Source: Streptomyces sp. NRRL S-455
GTDB taxonomy: Bacteria; Actinomycetota; Actinomycetes; Streptomycetales; Streptomycetaceae
DNA length: 64,000 nt
NCBI RefSeq assembly: GCF_000717875.1
Contig: NZ_JOCT01000015.1
Coordinates: forward strand, 86,526-150,525
Direction: 5' to 3'
A program made the translations under genes and the position numbers. Position 1 is the stretch's first letter. Each line of letters starts with the position of its first letter. The notes under the pieces were generated by a model. It was not told the origin of the DNA and ran no database searches. It saw only the letters and a program-made list of their open reading frames with translations. Shown here piece after piece: positions 15,814 to 25,730 of this stretch.

Positions 15814-16713
15814 CTACGCCCCGAGTACCGTCGCCCCCGCTGCCGGGCCGGAGGCCGTGCGGACCGTGCGGCAGGTGCCGGAGGCCACCAGTGCCTGTGC
15901 CACCGCCGCCGCCGACTCCGGGTCGCGGACGAGGAACGCCGTGGTCGGGCCGGAGCCGGAGACCAGGGCGGTGAGGGCGCCGGCGGCGCGGCCGGTGGCG
16001 AGGGTCCCGGCGAGTTCCGGGAAGAGGGAGAGGGCGGCGGGCTGGAGGTCGTTGGAGACGGCGGCGGCAAGCGCGTCCGGGTCGCCCTTGGCGAGGGCGG
16101 CGAGGAGTTCCTGGGAGGCGACGGGCTCCGGGATGTCCGTGCCCTCGCCGAGCCGGTCGAACTCTCGGAACACGGCCGGGGTGGACAGACCTCGGCCGGC
16201 CATCGCGAACACCCAGTGGAAGGTGCCGCCGACCTCCAGGGGCGTCAGCTGCTCGCCCCGCCCGATGCCGAGGGCCGCCCCGCCGACCAGGCTGAACGGC
16301 ACGTCACTGCCCAACTCGGCACAGATGTCGAGGAGTTCCTCGCGGGAGGCACCGGTCTTCCACAGCGCGTCGCAGGCCACCAGGGCGCCGGCGCCGTCGG
16401 CGCTGCCGCCCGCCATGCCGCCGGCGACGGGGATGTCCTTTGCGATGTGGATGTGGACGCCGGGCGTACGGCCGTATCGCTCGGCGAGCGCCTCGGCCGC
16501 CCGTGCGGCCAGGTTCGTACGGTCCAGGGGGACCTGGTCGGCGTCAGGGCCCTCACAGGTGACGCGGAGTTCGTCGGCCGGGGTGACGGTGACCTCGTCG
16601 TGGAGGCCGACGGCGAGGAAGACGTTGGCGAGGGGGTGGAAGCCGTCCGGGCGGGCGGCGCCCACCGCCAGCTGGACGTTGACCTTGGCGGGGACGCGGA
16701 CCGTGACGCTCAC
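15814..16713 (-). CDS. ispE: 4-diphosphocytidyl-2-C-methyl-D-erythritol kinase
   Basis: 299 residues, the usual IspE length. This GHMP kinase phosphorylates CDP-methylerythritol in the non-mevalonate (MEP) route to isoprenoids. Seen are the N-terminal [12 protein letters not shown] segment, the GHMP glycine-rich motif [15 protein letters not shown] (near 106-120) and a C-terminal SGSGPT motif. The GTG start overlaps the ksgA stop by four bases (GTGA), so translation is coupled; the ksgA-ispE order is conserved in actinomycetes. Longer readings upstream run inside ksgA in another frame and are not used. Confidence 0.95.
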   Translation of the reverse strand: MSVTVRVPAKVNVQLAVGAARPDGFHPLANVFLAVGLHDEVTVTPADELRVTCEGPDADQVPLDRTNLAARAAEALAERYGRTPGVHIHIAKDIPVAGGMAGGSADGAGALVACDALWKTGASREELLDICAELGSDVPFSLVGGAALGIGRGEQLTPLEVGGTFHWVFAMAGRGLSTPAVFREFDRLGEGTDIPEPVASQELLAALAKGDPDALAAAVSNDLQPAALSLFPELAGTLATGRAAGALTALVSGSGPTTAFLVRDPESAAAVAQALVASGTCRTVRTASGPAAGATVLGA

Positions 16714-17597
16714 GCGGGCTCCTTCTCCTCGTGCCGGTTCGCCTTGTGCTCGGCGATACGCGCGAACTCTTCCACGGTCAGCGACTCTCCCCGGGCCTGC
16801 GGGGAGACCCCGGCGGCGACCAGGGCCGCCTCGGCGGCGGCGGCGGACCCGGCCCAGCCGGCGAGCGCGGCCCGCAGCGTCTTGCGGCGCTGGGCGAACG
16901 CCGCGTCGACCACCGCGAACACCTCGGTCTTCGAGGCCGTCGTCTTCAGCGGCTCGGTCCGGCGGACCAGGGAGACCAGTCCGCTGTCGACGTTGGGCGC
17001 CGGCCAGAAGACGTTCCGGCCGATGGCGCCGGCCCGCTTGACCTCGGCGTACCAGTTGGCCTTCACGGAGGGGACGCCGTACACCTTCGAGCCGGGCGGG
17101 GCGGCGAGCCGGTCGGCGACCTCCGCCTGGACCATGACGAGGGTGCGCTCGATGGTCGGGAAGGTGTCGAGCATGTGCAGCAGCACCGGGACGGCCACGT
17201 TGTAAGGGAGGTTGGCGACCAGCGCGGTCGGGGCGGGGCCCGGCAGTTCGGCCACGTGCATGGCGTCGGAGTGCACGAGGGCGAAGCGGTCGGCGCGCTC
17301 GGGCATGCGGGCCGTGATGGTCGCGGGCAGTGCGGCGGCGAGCACGTCGTCGATCTCGACGGCGGTGACGCGGTCGGCGACCTCCAGCAGCGCGAGGGTG
17401 AGGGACCCGAGCCCCGGGCCGACCTCGACGACGACGTCGTCGGGGCGGACCTGTGCGGTGCGGACGATGCGGCGGACGGTGTTCGCGTCGATCACGAAGT
17501 TCTGGCCGCGTTGCTTGGTGGGGCGTACGCCGAGGGCTGCCGCCAGTTCGCGGACGTCGGCGGGGCCGAGGAGGGCGTCGGGGGTGGGGCTGGTCAC
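16710..17597 (-). CDS. ksgA: 16S rRNA (adenine1518/1519-N6)-dimethyltransferase
   Basis: 295 residues. KsgA/RsmA dimethylates two adjacent adenines in the 3' hairpin of 16S rRNA during 30S assembly. Seen are the opening [13 protein letters not shown], the SAM-binding [16 protein letters not shown], the VEID acidic loop and the catalytic NLPYNVAVP motif. The GTG start before [10 protein letters not shown] is chosen because homologues begin there; the upstream frame continues but is low-complexity. It is the first gene of a ksgA-ispE pair. Confidence 0.95.
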   Translation of the reverse strand: MTSPTPDALLGPADVRELAAALGVRPTKQRGQNFVIDANTVRRIVRTAQVRPDDVVVEVGPGLGSLTLALLEVADRVTAVEIDDVLAAALPATITARMPERADRFALVHSDAMHVAELPGPAPTALVANLPYNVAVPVLLHMLDTFPTIERTLVMVQAEVADRLAAPPGSKVYGVPSVKANWYAEVKRAGAIGRNVFWPAPNVDSGLVSLVRRTEPLKTTASKTEVFAVVDAAFAQRRKTLRAALAGWAGSAAAAEAALVAAGVSPQARGESLTVEEFARIAEHKANRHEEKEPA

Positions 17598-17648
17598 GGG
17601 GACAAGGGTACGGGGGGTTTCGCCGGGTGAGTTTCCTGGTGCTCGGGG

Positions 17649-17790
17649 ACGGGGGTGAGGGCGGGGCGTTGCGCAGCCCGGCTTCGCGGGGTGCCGCTGC
17701 GCCCACCCTCCCCCAAGCTCTCGGCTTCGCTCGAGCAGGGGGGACCCCCATCGCCCCAGCGGCACGACTGCCCACAGCTGGGCGGGGTGG
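17649..17790. repeat. Interspersed GC-rich repeat unit with hairpin
   Basis: This intergenic stretch contains CCTCCCCCAAGCTCTCGG, then a short loop and GCTCGAGCAGGGGGG, which folds into a strong stem, followed by CCCCATCGCCCCAGCGGCAC. I recall near-identical units scattered between genes in many Streptomyces genomes. It lies between the divergently unrelated ksgA start and the Rpf stop, and may help end the Rpf transcript. Confidence 0.55.
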
Positions 17791-17829
17791 GTGCCCGCAG
17801 CTAGGCGGCGGAGGTCAGCAGTTCTGCTG

Positions 17830-19395
17830 TCAGCCTCGCAAGCGGCTGCCGCAGTGCGGCCACGGGCTCGCGCCCCGTCGCACGTACAGCTTCTTCGCGC
17901 GGTACGTCTGTTCCGCCGCCGGGGCGTCCTGCGGGCGGCCCCGGCCGCCGAGGTCCTGCCAGGTCCGGGTGTCGAACTGGTACAGGCCGCCGTAGGTGCC
18001 CGAGGAGTCGACCGCGTCGGGGCGGCCGCCGGACTCGCAGGCGGCGAGGCCCTGCCAGTCGAGGTGGTCGGCGCCCTGCACGGAGGCCGGTCGCGGTTGG
18101 GTGCCGACCTTCACCAGCTGCGGGCGGGGTGCGCGCACCATCTCGGAGCTGATGCGGCGCGGCTTCTGCCTGACGCCGTTGACGGTGCGCACGGAGTAGG
18201 TCACGCGGCGCAGGCCGGGCTCTCCCGCCTGTTCGACGACCTCCGTGCCGCGGAACAGGGTCGGGTCCTCGGTCCGCTGTACCTGGAACGGGATCGGCTC
18301 GTCGCGGACCTCCTTGCCGCCGGTGATCCGCAGCACCGTGACGGTCTGCCCGTCGCGCGGGAAGCTTCCCTGCGGGACCGACGTGGTGTCCTGGCCGCGC
18401 AGGGTGATGCCGGCCTCCTCGACCGCGTCCCGCACGGTCGCCGCGTTGGTGCGGACGGTGCGGGCCCGGCCGTCCGCCATGACGGTGACCGTGCGCTCGG
18501 TCCGCACGTCCAGCGCGAGGCCCTCACGGCCGATCCGCCGGGAACGCGAGGCGGAGACGTACGCGCCCTCCTGGCGCACCCCCAGTTGTCTGAGCGCCCC
18601 GGCCACCGTGCGCGCCGTCGTCCACACCACACGCCGGTGGCCGTCGAGGGTCAGCCGTACGGGCCGGGCGTAGCGCACGGCGACCTCGTCGCCACTGGCG
18701 ATCTTCTCGTCCGGTCCGGGCGCGACCACGTCGTGGGCGCCGACCTCGACGCCTTCCTCGGCCAGCAGCTCGGTGACGTCGTCGGCGAAGGTGTGCAGCG
18801 TGCGGGCCTTGCCGTCCACGCTCAGCTCGATCGCCTTGTCCTTGGCGACGAACGCCGTGGTGCCGCCCGCCAGGAAGGCGACGACCAGGGCCTGGGGAAG
18901 CAGCCGGCGGATGGAGCCGTCGCCCGGGCGCTCGACGTACCGAGTTCTGCGCCGGCGTGCGGACCTGCGGTGGGAGCCGGTACGAGCCCCAGTGCGCGAT
19001 CCGGCACGCGCCTCGGCACGCGCTTCGGCGCGTGATCCGGGACGTGGCTCCGGACGCGGCTCCATACGGAGGTCCGGACGTGGCTCCATACGGAGGTCCG
19101 GACGCGGATCCATACGGAGGTCCGGACGTGGCTCCATACGGAGGTCCGGACGCGGATCCATACGGAGGTCCGGACGCGGGTCCCTGCGCGGCTCGGGGGC
19201 TCCTGGCCGGGCATGGCCGGGCAGGGGCGACACCTCGTAGGCGGGCCGGTAGGTGTCCTCGTGGAGGCCGGGTCCGCCGTAGCCGAAGGTCTCGGCGTGG
19301 TGCGGGTGGGCCGGCGGCACGTGGTGACCGCCGTACACCGGGTCGGGGAAGGCCGGACCGTACGTCTCGTACGTCTCGTAGTGCGGGTTGCTCAC
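17830..19395 (-). CDS. RpfB-like resuscitation-promoting factor (muralytic)
   Basis: 521 residues from a GTG preceded by GGAG at a good distance; a GTG at 19473 would add 26 residues and cannot be excluded. In order: Tyr/Pro/His-rich N-terminus, a tandem PRPDLRM repeat, an Arg-rich stretch, one membrane helix ([16 protein letters not shown]), three DUF348 units (for example [19 protein letters not shown]), a G5 domain, and a C-terminal Rpf transglycosylase-like domain with catalytic Glu454 in AACESGG and [10 protein letters not shown]. It should cleave peptidoglycan during germination or growth restart. An Rpf protein next to ksgA/ispE is the usual actinobacterial order. Confidence 0.88.
   Translation of the reverse strand: MSNPHYETYETYGPAFPDPVYGGHHVPPAHPHHAETFGYGGPGLHEDTYRPAYEVSPLPGHARPGAPEPRRDPRPDLRMDPRPDLRMEPRPDLRMDPRPDLRMEPRPDLRMEPRPEPRPGSRAEARAEARAGSRTGARTGSHRRSARRRRTRYVERPGDGSIRRLLPQALVVAFLAGGTTAFVAKDKAIELSVDGKARTLHTFADDVTELLAEEGVEVGAHDVVAPGPDEKIASGDEVAVRYARPVRLTLDGHRRVVWTTARTVAGALRQLGVRQEGAYVSASRSRRIGREGLALDVRTERTVTVMADGRARTVRTNAATVRDAVEEAGITLRGQDTTSVPQGSFPRDGQTVTVLRITGGKEVRDEPIPFQVQRTEDPTLFRGTEVVEQAGEPGLRRVTYSVRTVNGVRQKPRRISSEMVRAPRPQLVKVGTQPRPASVQGADHLDWQGLAACESGGRPDAVDSSGTYGGLYQFDTRTWQDLGGRGRPQDAPAAEQTYRAKKLYVRRGASPWPHCGSRLRG
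19063..19182. repeat. 24-bp tandem repeat, five copies, in the Rpf gene
   Basis: CATACGGAGGTCCGGACG begins at 19063, 19087, 19111, 19135 and 19159, a strict 24-bp period. On the coding strand it gives eight-residue units PRPDLRM followed by D or E. Copies are almost identical at DNA level, which points to recent expansion and likely length variation between strains. Confidence 0.9.
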
Positions 19396-19533
19396 GCCGA
19401 CGCGCTCCAGGGGCCGGAGGGGGTCCAGAGGGGTCCGGATCAGGCCCCCAGAACCTAGCGGAGCGGTCGTCACTCTCCAAAGCGACGCGACTACGCACAG
19501 TCGTGCGGTGGGGTCGGAGGGGTCGGCCGAAGG

Positions 19534-20415
19534 TCAGTAGCCGAAGGCGCGCGCCGTGTTCGCGGCGAGGGCGGTCGCCAGGGTGTCCTCGTCGGCACCG
19601 CGCACGTCGGCCATGGCCCGCACGGTGAGCGGCACGAGGTACGGGGCGTTGGGGCGCCCGCGGTACGGCGCCGGTGTGAGGAAGGGCGCGTCCGTCTCGA
19701 CGAGGAGCAGCTCCAGTGGGGCCACCGCCACCGCGTCCCGCAGGTTCTGGGCGTTCTTGAAGGTGACGTTGCCGGCGAAGGACATGAAGTAGCCGGCGCT
19801 CGCGCAGATCTCCGCCATCTCGGCGTCGCCGGAGTAGCAGTGGAAGACGGTCCGCTCGGGGGCGCCCTCCTCCTTCAGGACGCGCAGGACATCCGCGTGG
19901 GCCTCGCGGTCGTGGATGACCAGGGCCTTGCCGTGCCGCTTGGCGATCTCGATGTGGGCGCGGAAGGACATCTCCTGCGCGTCCTTGCCCTCGGGCCCGG
20001 TGCGGAAGTAGTCCAGGCCCGTCTCACCGACGCCCTTGACCTGCTCCAGCGCGGCCAGCCGGTCGATCTCGGCGAGCGCGTCGTCCAGTGCGGCCCGGCC
20101 GCCCGGTTCGCGCGCGCCCTGCCGGGACCAGCCGTCCGGGTCGCCGTGGACGATGCGCGGGGCCTCGTTCGGGTGCAGGGCGACCGTCGCGTGGACGGCC
20201 TCGTACGCCGCCGCCGTCTCGGCGGCCCACCGGGACCCCTTCAGGTCGCAGCCGACCTGCACGACCGTGGTCACTCCGACCGACGCCGCCTTCGCCAGCG
20301 CCTCCTCGACCGTTCCGGACTGCATGTCCAGGTGGGTGTGGGAGTCGGCGACCGGCACCCGGAGGGGTTCCGGGAGCGGGGGCGCGGCGTGCTTGTCGGA
20401 GTCGTTGGAAGGCAT
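19534..20415 (-). CDS. tatD: TatD-family metal-dependent hydrolase (DNase)
   Basis: 293 residues of amidohydrolase TIM-barrel type. The metal-binding DSHTHLD motif (His26, His28), the catalytic GETGLDYFR, the KALVIHDREA segment, HCYSGD and the late VETDAPFL motif are all in place. TatD proteins are 3'-5' DNases involved in DNA quality control. In actinomycetes the gene usually lies next to rpfB and ksgA, as here. The ATG start gives a short non-conserved leader before the barrel. Confidence 0.92.
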   Translation of the reverse strand: MPSNDSDKHAAPPLPEPLRVPVADSHTHLDMQSGTVEEALAKAASVGVTTVVQVGCDLKGSRWAAETAAAYEAVHATVALHPNEAPRIVHGDPDGWSRQGAREPGGRAALDDALAEIDRLAALEQVKGVGETGLDYFRTGPEGKDAQEMSFRAHIEIAKRHGKALVIHDREAHADVLRVLKEEGAPERTVFHCYSGDAEMAEICASAGYFMSFAGNVTFKNAQNLRDAVAVAPLELLLVETDAPFLTPAPYRGRPNAPYLVPLTVRAMADVRGADEDTLATALAANTARAFGY

Positions 20416-20451
20416 GCCCCGATCCTACGAAAGCCCGGTCCCCCGAAAGGG

Positions 20452-20492
20452 CGACGCCCTCCCCGATGGGGGGAGGGCCGGGGAGGGCGTCG
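20452..20492 (-). terminator. Terminator hairpin
   Basis: A perfect 13-bp inverted repeat (CGACGCCCTCCCC with its complement) encloses a second paired GC tract. It follows the stop of the minus-strand zinc-ribbon gene by about 20 bases and separates it from tatD. Confidence 0.8.
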
Positions 20493-20511
20493 ACAAGGGG
20501 AGCCGGACGGG

Positions 20512-20928
20512 TCAGCTCGCCTTGCGCTGGAAGGGGTGGAGCAGGTCGGACAGGTGCCAGTGGTGGTGCTCGCGCCGCTCCTGCCCGGTCTCCGCCTCTG
20601 CCGTCGGGGCCTCCACCGGCCCGGCGGGCGGCGGCACCCGCTGCGGCCGGTGCGCAGCGTCCCGCGCCGACGCCACCCGCCCGGGCCGCATGATCCGCAC
20701 GAGGTGACCGTCGCAGTTGTGGCACGTGGGCTTGCTCAGTGGGGAGGGCACGACCTTGCCGTCCGCGACATAGAGGACGAACTCGTGCCCCGCGGCGTCT
20801 ATGTGGTGCTCTATCTCGTACGACTGCTCCCAGCCGTGCCCGCAGCGCATGCAGGCGAAGGAGTACGACTCGTGAACGACGGCGTTCGCACCGGCGCGGA
20901 GCCCGGTCAGCCCTGCGATCTCACTCAT
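20512..20928 (-). CDS. Conserved hypothetical protein with CxxC zinc-ribbon-like motifs
   Basis: 138 residues. Two cysteine pairs, CMRCGHGW (near 26) and CHNCDGH (near 69), are spaced as in a small zinc ribbon, and His residues occur between them. The C-terminal part is Pro/Glu/His-rich and disordered-looking. No function is known to me; it may be a small regulatory or nucleic-acid-binding protein. It stands alone between a terminator and the rsmI gene. Confidence 0.75.
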   Translation of the reverse strand: MSEIAGLTGLRAGANAVVHESYSFACMRCGHGWEQSYEIEHHIDAAGHEFVLYVADGKVVPSPLSKPTCHNCDGHLVRIMRPGRVASARDAAHRPQRVPPPAGPVEAPTAEAETGQERREHHHWHLSDLLHPFQRKAS

Positions 20929-21136
20929 GCCAGCTCCTGTTCCGCTGTGGCGTGAGGACGATTCCGTCCCCGCGACCCAGTGGACTCCTCAGCCGGCCGC
21001 ACGGCAGCAGACCTGCTCGACTGTTGGCGCCGATTTGGGTGTTCCTTGCCCCGGGCCCCCTCCTGCTTTGCCCACCCATGGGGCGCACGCTCATCCGACA
21101 TGCGCCCTGCTCAGAGGGGTGTTCGCGCCCCTCGTG

Positions 21137-21982
21137 TCAGCCGGCGTTCTTCGCGGCGACCACCGCGTCGAACACGACCCTCTTGGGCACCCCGGCCTCC
21201 TGCGCGACCGCGGCGATGGCTTCCTTGCGCCGCTCCCCCGCCTCCTCCCGCACCCGGACCCGACGCACCAGTTCCTCGGGCCCGACATCCTCGGCCCCTG
21301 GCTCCGGCGCCCCCTCCACCACGACGGTGATCTCCCCGCGCACACCGTCCGCGGCCCACGCGGCGAGCTCGGCCAGCCCGCCCCGCCGGACCTCCTCGTA
21401 CGTCTTGGTCAGCTCCCGGCACACCGCGGCCCGCCGCTCCGCCCCGAACACCTCGGCCATGGCCGCGAGCGTGTCGTCGAGCCGGTGCGGGGCCTCGAAG
21501 TACACGAGTGTGCGCCGCTCACCGGCCACCTCCCGCAGCCGCCCGAGCCGCTCCCCGGCCTTGCGGGGCAGGAACCCCTCGAAGCAGAACCGGTCGACGG
21601 GCAGCCCCGACAACGCGAGCGCGGTGAGCACGGCGGACGGCCCGGGCACGGCGGTCACCCGCACGTCCCTCTCGACCGCGGCCGCCACCAGCCGGTACCC
21701 GGGGTCGGACACGGACGGCATCCCGGCGTCCGTGACGAGCAGCACACGCGCGCCGCCCACCAGTTCCTCGACCAGTTCCGGCGTACGGGCGGACTCGTTG
21801 CCCTCGAAGTAGGACACCACCCGCCCCTTGGGCGTGACGCCCAGCGCCTGGGTCAGCCGCCGCAGCCGGCGCGTGTCCTCGGCGGCGACGAGGTCGGCTC
21901 CGGCCAGTTCCTCGGCGAGCCGGGGCGGGGCGTCGGAGATGTCGCCGATGGGGGTGCCTGCGAGTACGAGGGTTCCGGTCAC
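21137..21982 (-). CDS. rsmI: 16S rRNA (cytidine1402-2'-O)-methyltransferase
   Basis: 281 residues, the normal RsmI length. It methylates the ribose of C1402 at the decoding centre. Visible motifs are LVLAGTPIGDISDAPPR, AEDTRRLRRL, the VTDAGMPSVSDPG SAM-binding loop and VPGPSAVLTALALSGL. GTG is chosen as start because GGGAGG lies 8 bases upstream; an ATG 24 codons earlier has no such site. It is divergent from pmt with a gap of only 111 bp. Confidence 0.94.
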   Translation of the reverse strand: MTGTLVLAGTPIGDISDAPPRLAEELAGADLVAAEDTRRLRRLTQALGVTPKGRVVSYFEGNESARTPELVEELVGGARVLLVTDAGMPSVSDPGYRLVAAAVERDVRVTAVPGPSAVLTALALSGLPVDRFCFEGFLPRKAGERLGRLREVAGERRTLVYFEAPHRLDDTLAAMAEVFGAERRAAVCRELTKTYEEVRRGGLAELAAWAADGVRGEITVVVEGAPEPGAEDVGPEELVRRVRVREEAGERRKEAIAAVAQEAGVPKRVVFDAVVAAKNAG

Positions 21983-22093
21983 GCCCCCATCCTCCCAGGG
22001 GCACAGCGCCCGGACTCCTCCCAGGGGCGGAGGATGCGGACGCATACCGGCCATGCACGGGACTCACACAGAACGGTTCCCTACGATGGCGCG

Positions 22094-23842
22094 GTGACCA
22101 GTACCGCGTCCTCGACGGACACCCGGCAGGGCCAGGCGACGCACGAGCGGCGGCCGCCCTGGCAGCAGCGGCTGCGCCGCTTCGGCTACCAGGGGCAGCC
22201 CAGAAGCGACGCCGGTGACGTGCGTGCCCGCCTGGTGCCGCCGTACACCGAGCCCGGCCCGCGCCTGTGGGCGGCGCTCGGCATCCCGCACACGCTCGCG
22301 GCGCGGCTGGTGCGCTGGTCGGGCTGGATCGGCCCGCTGCTGGTCACGCTGCTGGCGGGCGTCCTGCGGTTCTGGAACCTGGGCAACCCGAAGGCGGTGA
22401 TATTCGACGAGACGTACTACGCGAAGGACGCGTGGGCGCTCGTCCACCGCGGTTTCGAAGTCAACTGGGACAAGAAGGCCAACGATCTGGTCCTCTCGTC
22501 CGGCGGGGACGTCCCCATCCCGGCGGAAGCGGCGTACGTCGTGCACCCGCCGGTCGGCAAGTACGTCATCGGGCTCGGCGAGCTGCTGTTCGGCTTCGAT
22601 CCGTTCGGCTGGCGGTTCATGACGGCGCTGCTCGGCACGCTCTCCGTGCTGCTGCTGTGCCGGATCGGCCGGCGGCTGTTCCGCTCCACCTTCCTGGGCT
22701 GTCTTGCGGGCGCGCTGATGGCGGTGGACGGCCTGCACTTCGTCATGAGCCGCACGGCGCTGCTCGACGGCGTGCTGATGTTCTTCGTGCTGGCCGCGTT
22801 CGGCTGTCTGCTGATCGACCGGGACAGGACCCGGGGGATACTCGCCGCGGCGCTCCCGGTGGACGCGGACGGCCGGGTCCGTCCCGACCGGCACATCGCC
22901 GAGACGGCCCGTCTGGGCCTGCGCCCCTGGCGCTGGGCGGCGGGCCTGATGCTGGGTCTGGCCTTCGCCACGAAGTGGAACGGCCTCTACATCCTGGCCG
23001 CGTTCTGCCTGATGACGGTCCTGTGGGACGTCGGCTCACGCCGGGTCGCCGGTGCCCGGCACCCTTACGCGGCGGTGCTCAAGCGGGACACGGGTCTGGC
23101 GTTCCTCGCCACGGTCCCGGTCGCGATCGTCACCTACGTCCTCTCCTGGACCGGCTGGATCCTCTCCTCCACGGACGGCTCCGGCGGCTACTTCCGCAAC
23201 TGGGCGGCGACCGCCGGCAAGGGCGGCGACTGGACCTTCCTGCCCGACTGGCTGCGCAGCCTGTGGCACTACGAGCACCAGGTGTACGAGTTCCACGTCG
23301 GCCTGTCCTCACCGCACACGTACCAGTCCAACCCGTGGAGCTGGCTGGTCCTGGGCCGCCCGGTGTCCTACTTCTACGAGTCCCCGGCGCCCGGCCGGAA
23401 GGGCTGCCCGGCGGACGCGGGCGAGAAGTGCGCCAGCGAGGTCCTCGCCCTCGGCACGCCGCTGCTGTGGTGGGTCGCCTGCTTCGCGGTCCTCTACGTC
23501 CTGTGGCGCTGGCTGTTCCGCCGCGACTGGCGGGCGGGCGCCATCGCCTGCGGCATCGCGGCCGGCTATCTGCCCTGGTTCATGTACCAGGAGCGGACGA
23601 TCTTCTTCTTCTACGCCATCGTCTTTCTGCCGTTCCTGTGCCTGGCGGTGGCGATGCTCCTCGGCGCGATCATCGGCCCGCCGCGTTCCTCCGACACCCG
23701 CCGCGTCGTGGGCGCCACGGCAGCGGGTGTCCTGGTCCTGCTGATCAGCTGGAACTTCATCTATTTCTGGCCGCTGTACACCGGTCAGGCCATCCCGATC
23801 GACGACTGGCGGGCGCGGATGTGGCTGGACACATGGGTGTGA
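22094..23842 (+). CDS. pmt: Polyprenyl-phosphate-mannose:protein mannosyltransferase
   Basis: 582 residues with about ten membrane helices. It transfers mannose from polyprenyl-phosphate-mannose to Ser/Thr of exported proteins, the actinobacterial PMT pathway. Seen are the N-terminal luminal acidic motif FDETYYAKDAW after the first helix, HPPVGKY, the ATKWNGLY segment and a C-terminal PWFMYQERTIFFFY segment. GTG at this place gives the known family N-terminus; a longer open frame upstream runs through non-coding DNA and antisense to rsmI. TACGAT ends 6 bases before the GTG, so the mRNA may be leaderless. In S. coelicolor the homologue is needed for phage phiC31 infection. Confidence 0.93.
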   Translation: MTSTASSTDTRQGQATHERRPPWQQRLRRFGYQGQPRSDAGDVRARLVPPYTEPGPRLWAALGIPHTLAARLVRWSGWIGPLLVTLLAGVLRFWNLGNPKAVIFDETYYAKDAWALVHRGFEVNWDKKANDLVLSSGGDVPIPAEAAYVVHPPVGKYVIGLGELLFGFDPFGWRFMTALLGTLSVLLLCRIGRRLFRSTFLGCLAGALMAVDGLHFVMSRTALLDGVLMFFVLAAFGCLLIDRDRTRGILAAALPVDADGRVRPDRHIAETARLGLRPWRWAAGLMLGLAFATKWNGLYILAAFCLMTVLWDVGSRRVAGARHPYAAVLKRDTGLAFLATVPVAIVTYVLSWTGWILSSTDGSGGYFRNWAATAGKGGDWTFLPDWLRSLWHYEHQVYEFHVGLSSPHTYQSNPWSWLVLGRPVSYFYESPAPGRKGCPADAGEKCASEVLALGTPLLWWVACFAVLYVLWRWLFRRDWRAGAIACGIAAGYLPWFMYQERTIFFFYAIVFLPFLCLAVAMLLGAIIGPPRSSDTRRVVGATAAGVLVLLISWNFIYFWPLYTGQAIPIDDWRARMWLDTWV

Positions 23843-23970
23843 TCTGTGTTCGGTCAAAAATCGAAACGCCCGTCCCGGTGGTAACCGCTTGCGCATAGAG
23901 TGCTCCGGGGATCGAGCTTTCTGAACGCGTTCAAGGGAGCGCGGAGAGCTCAACGGGGAGGGGCCGACCG

Positions 23971-25602
23971 ATGGGCAAGGGGGTCAAGGCCGCCGTCATA
24001 GGCGGCGTGTTCGCGGTGATGGTCGGCGGGGCCGGGTACGGGGCCTACAACATCGTGAGCGCGTTGAGCGGCGACGGGGGCACGAGCGGGGTGGCCGCGG
24101 AGAAGAAGTCGGGGCCGCCCGGCGAGGACGAGGTCAAGGAGACCACGGCCAAGTTCTTCGCGGCCTGGGAGGAGGGCGCGCCCGGGAAGGCGGCGTCGTA
24201 CACGAACAACGACGCGGCCGCCGACGCGCTGCTGTCCGCGTTCGCCGACGACGCGCACATCACCGACGTGAAGATCACGCCGGGCGCGGCGAACGGAACG
24301 ACCGTGCCGTACACGGTGAAGGCGAAGGTCGCCTACGGCGGGAAGTCGGAGCCGATCGGCTACAAGAGCGAGCTGACGGTCGTGCGCGGTCTCACCACCG
24401 GTCGGGCGCTGATCGACTGGCAGCCCTCCGTCGTGCACCCCGGGCTGAAGAAGGACGACACGCTCGTCACGGAGCAGTCGGCCAGCCCTCCCATCGAGGC
24501 CGTCGGCCGCGACGGCTCGGTGCTCACGAAGGAGAAGTACCCCTCCCTCGGCCCGGTCCTGGACGCGCTGCGGGAGAAGTACGGCGAGAAGGCCGGCGGC
24601 ACGCCCGGCATCGAGCTCGTCATCCGGCACACCGCGGGGAACGCCCCCGACACCCCGCTGCTGACCCTCGCCGAGGGCAAGGCGGGCAAGCTCGAGACGA
24701 CCATCAGCCCGAGCGCTCAGACGGCGGCCGAGAAGGCGGTCAAGCGGTTCGCCCAGTCGTCGGTGGTGGCCGTCAAGCCGAGCACCGGCGAGGTGCTGGC
24801 CGTGGCGAACAACCGTACGGACGGCTTCAACGCGGCCTTCGAGGGCCAGGCCGCCCCCGGCTCCACCATGAAGATCATCACCGCCGCGATGCTGATCGAC
24901 AACGGCGTGACCTCGATGAACGACCCGGCGCCCTGCCCGGACACCGCCGTGTGGCAGAGCCAGACGTTCAAGAACCTGACGGGCATGAAGCCCAACGAGA
25001 ACGCCACGCTCGCCAACAGCTTCATGCGGTCCTGCAACACCGCCTTCATCAAGCTCATCGACGAGAAGCCGCTCACGGACACCTCGCTGACCCAGGAGGC
25101 CGAGGAGCGATTCGGGCTCGGGCAGGACAACTGGAAGACCGGCGTCGTCTCCTTCGACGGCAGCGTCCCCGCCGTCGGCGGCCCGGACCGGGCGGCGGGC
25201 GCCATCGGGCAGGGCCAGGTCCAGATGAGCCCGCTGAACATGGCCTCGGTGACCGCGACCGCGATCACCGGCGCCTTCCGCCAGCCCTACCTCGTCTCGC
25301 CGGAACTGGACGACCGGCAGCTCGCCCGGGCCGAGGGCCTGAAGGCGGGCACCGCCGCCCAGCTGAAGCAGATGATGCGGCTCACCGCCACCCAGGGCAC
25401 CGCCGTGGAGGCCATGCGGGGACTCGGCGGTGACGTCGGCGCCAAGACCGGGTCCGCCGAGGTCGACGGCAACGCCAAGTCCAACAGCTGGTTCACCGGG
25501 TTCCGGGGCGACATCGCCGCGGCGGCCATGACCGAGGAAGGCGGGCACGGCGGCGACGCGGCCGGTCCGATTGTCGCAGCCGTGCTACGAACGGGTGGCT
25601 GA
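23971..25602 (+). CDS. Penicillin-binding transpeptidase (class B-like), copy 1
   Basis: 543 residues: an N-terminal membrane anchor (AAVIGGVFAVMVGGAGYGAY), a MecA-N/NTF2-like domain (about 45-160), a linker, and a transpeptidase domain with all three active-site motifs: S298-T-M-K, S354-C-N and K492-T-G-S. It should cross-link peptidoglycan outside the cell. The ATG is preceded by GGGGAGG. A paralogue follows in the same direction, and ssgE is just beyond. Such low-GC-like monofunctional PBPs are multiplied in streptomycetes and linked to sporulation or envelope stress. Confidence 0.92.
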   Translation: MGKGVKAAVIGGVFAVMVGGAGYGAYNIVSALSGDGGTSGVAAEKKSGPPGEDEVKETTAKFFAAWEEGAPGKAASYTNNDAAADALLSAFADDAHITDVKITPGAANGTTVPYTVKAKVAYGGKSEPIGYKSELTVVRGLTTGRALIDWQPSVVHPGLKKDDTLVTEQSASPPIEAVGRDGSVLTKEKYPSLGPVLDALREKYGEKAGGTPGIELVIRHTAGNAPDTPLLTLAEGKAGKLETTISPSAQTAAEKAVKRFAQSSVVAVKPSTGEVLAVANNRTDGFNAAFEGQAAPGSTMKIITAAMLIDNGVTSMNDPAPCPDTAVWQSQTFKNLTGMKPNENATLANSFMRSCNTAFIKLIDEKPLTDTSLTQEAEERFGLGQDNWKTGVVSFDGSVPAVGGPDRAAGAIGQGQVQMSPLNMASVTATAITGAFRQPYLVSPELDDRQLARAEGLKAGTAAQLKQMMRLTATQGTAVEAMRGLGGDVGAKTGSAEVDGNAKSNSWFTGFRGDIAAAAMTEEGGHGGDAAGPIVAAVLRTGG

Positions 25603-25730
25603 TCTCACCCGGGCCGGAAGGGACTCTAGGGTGGTGGCCGTCGTTGGGACGGCTGGGGCCTGTACCGGGAGGCAGGAACAGGCCCTGAGGGCAACGGGGA
25701 CCCTGGAGATTCGCGGAGGAAAGAACAGCA

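Noticed and set aside
19063..19182. Possible CRISPR array
   Set aside because: Repeats are directly adjacent with no spacers and are in frame inside a gene.
20927..22093. Extended N-terminus for the mannosyltransferase
   Set aside because: The open frame runs antisense through rsmI and lacks conserved residues; the GTG at 22094 matches the family start.
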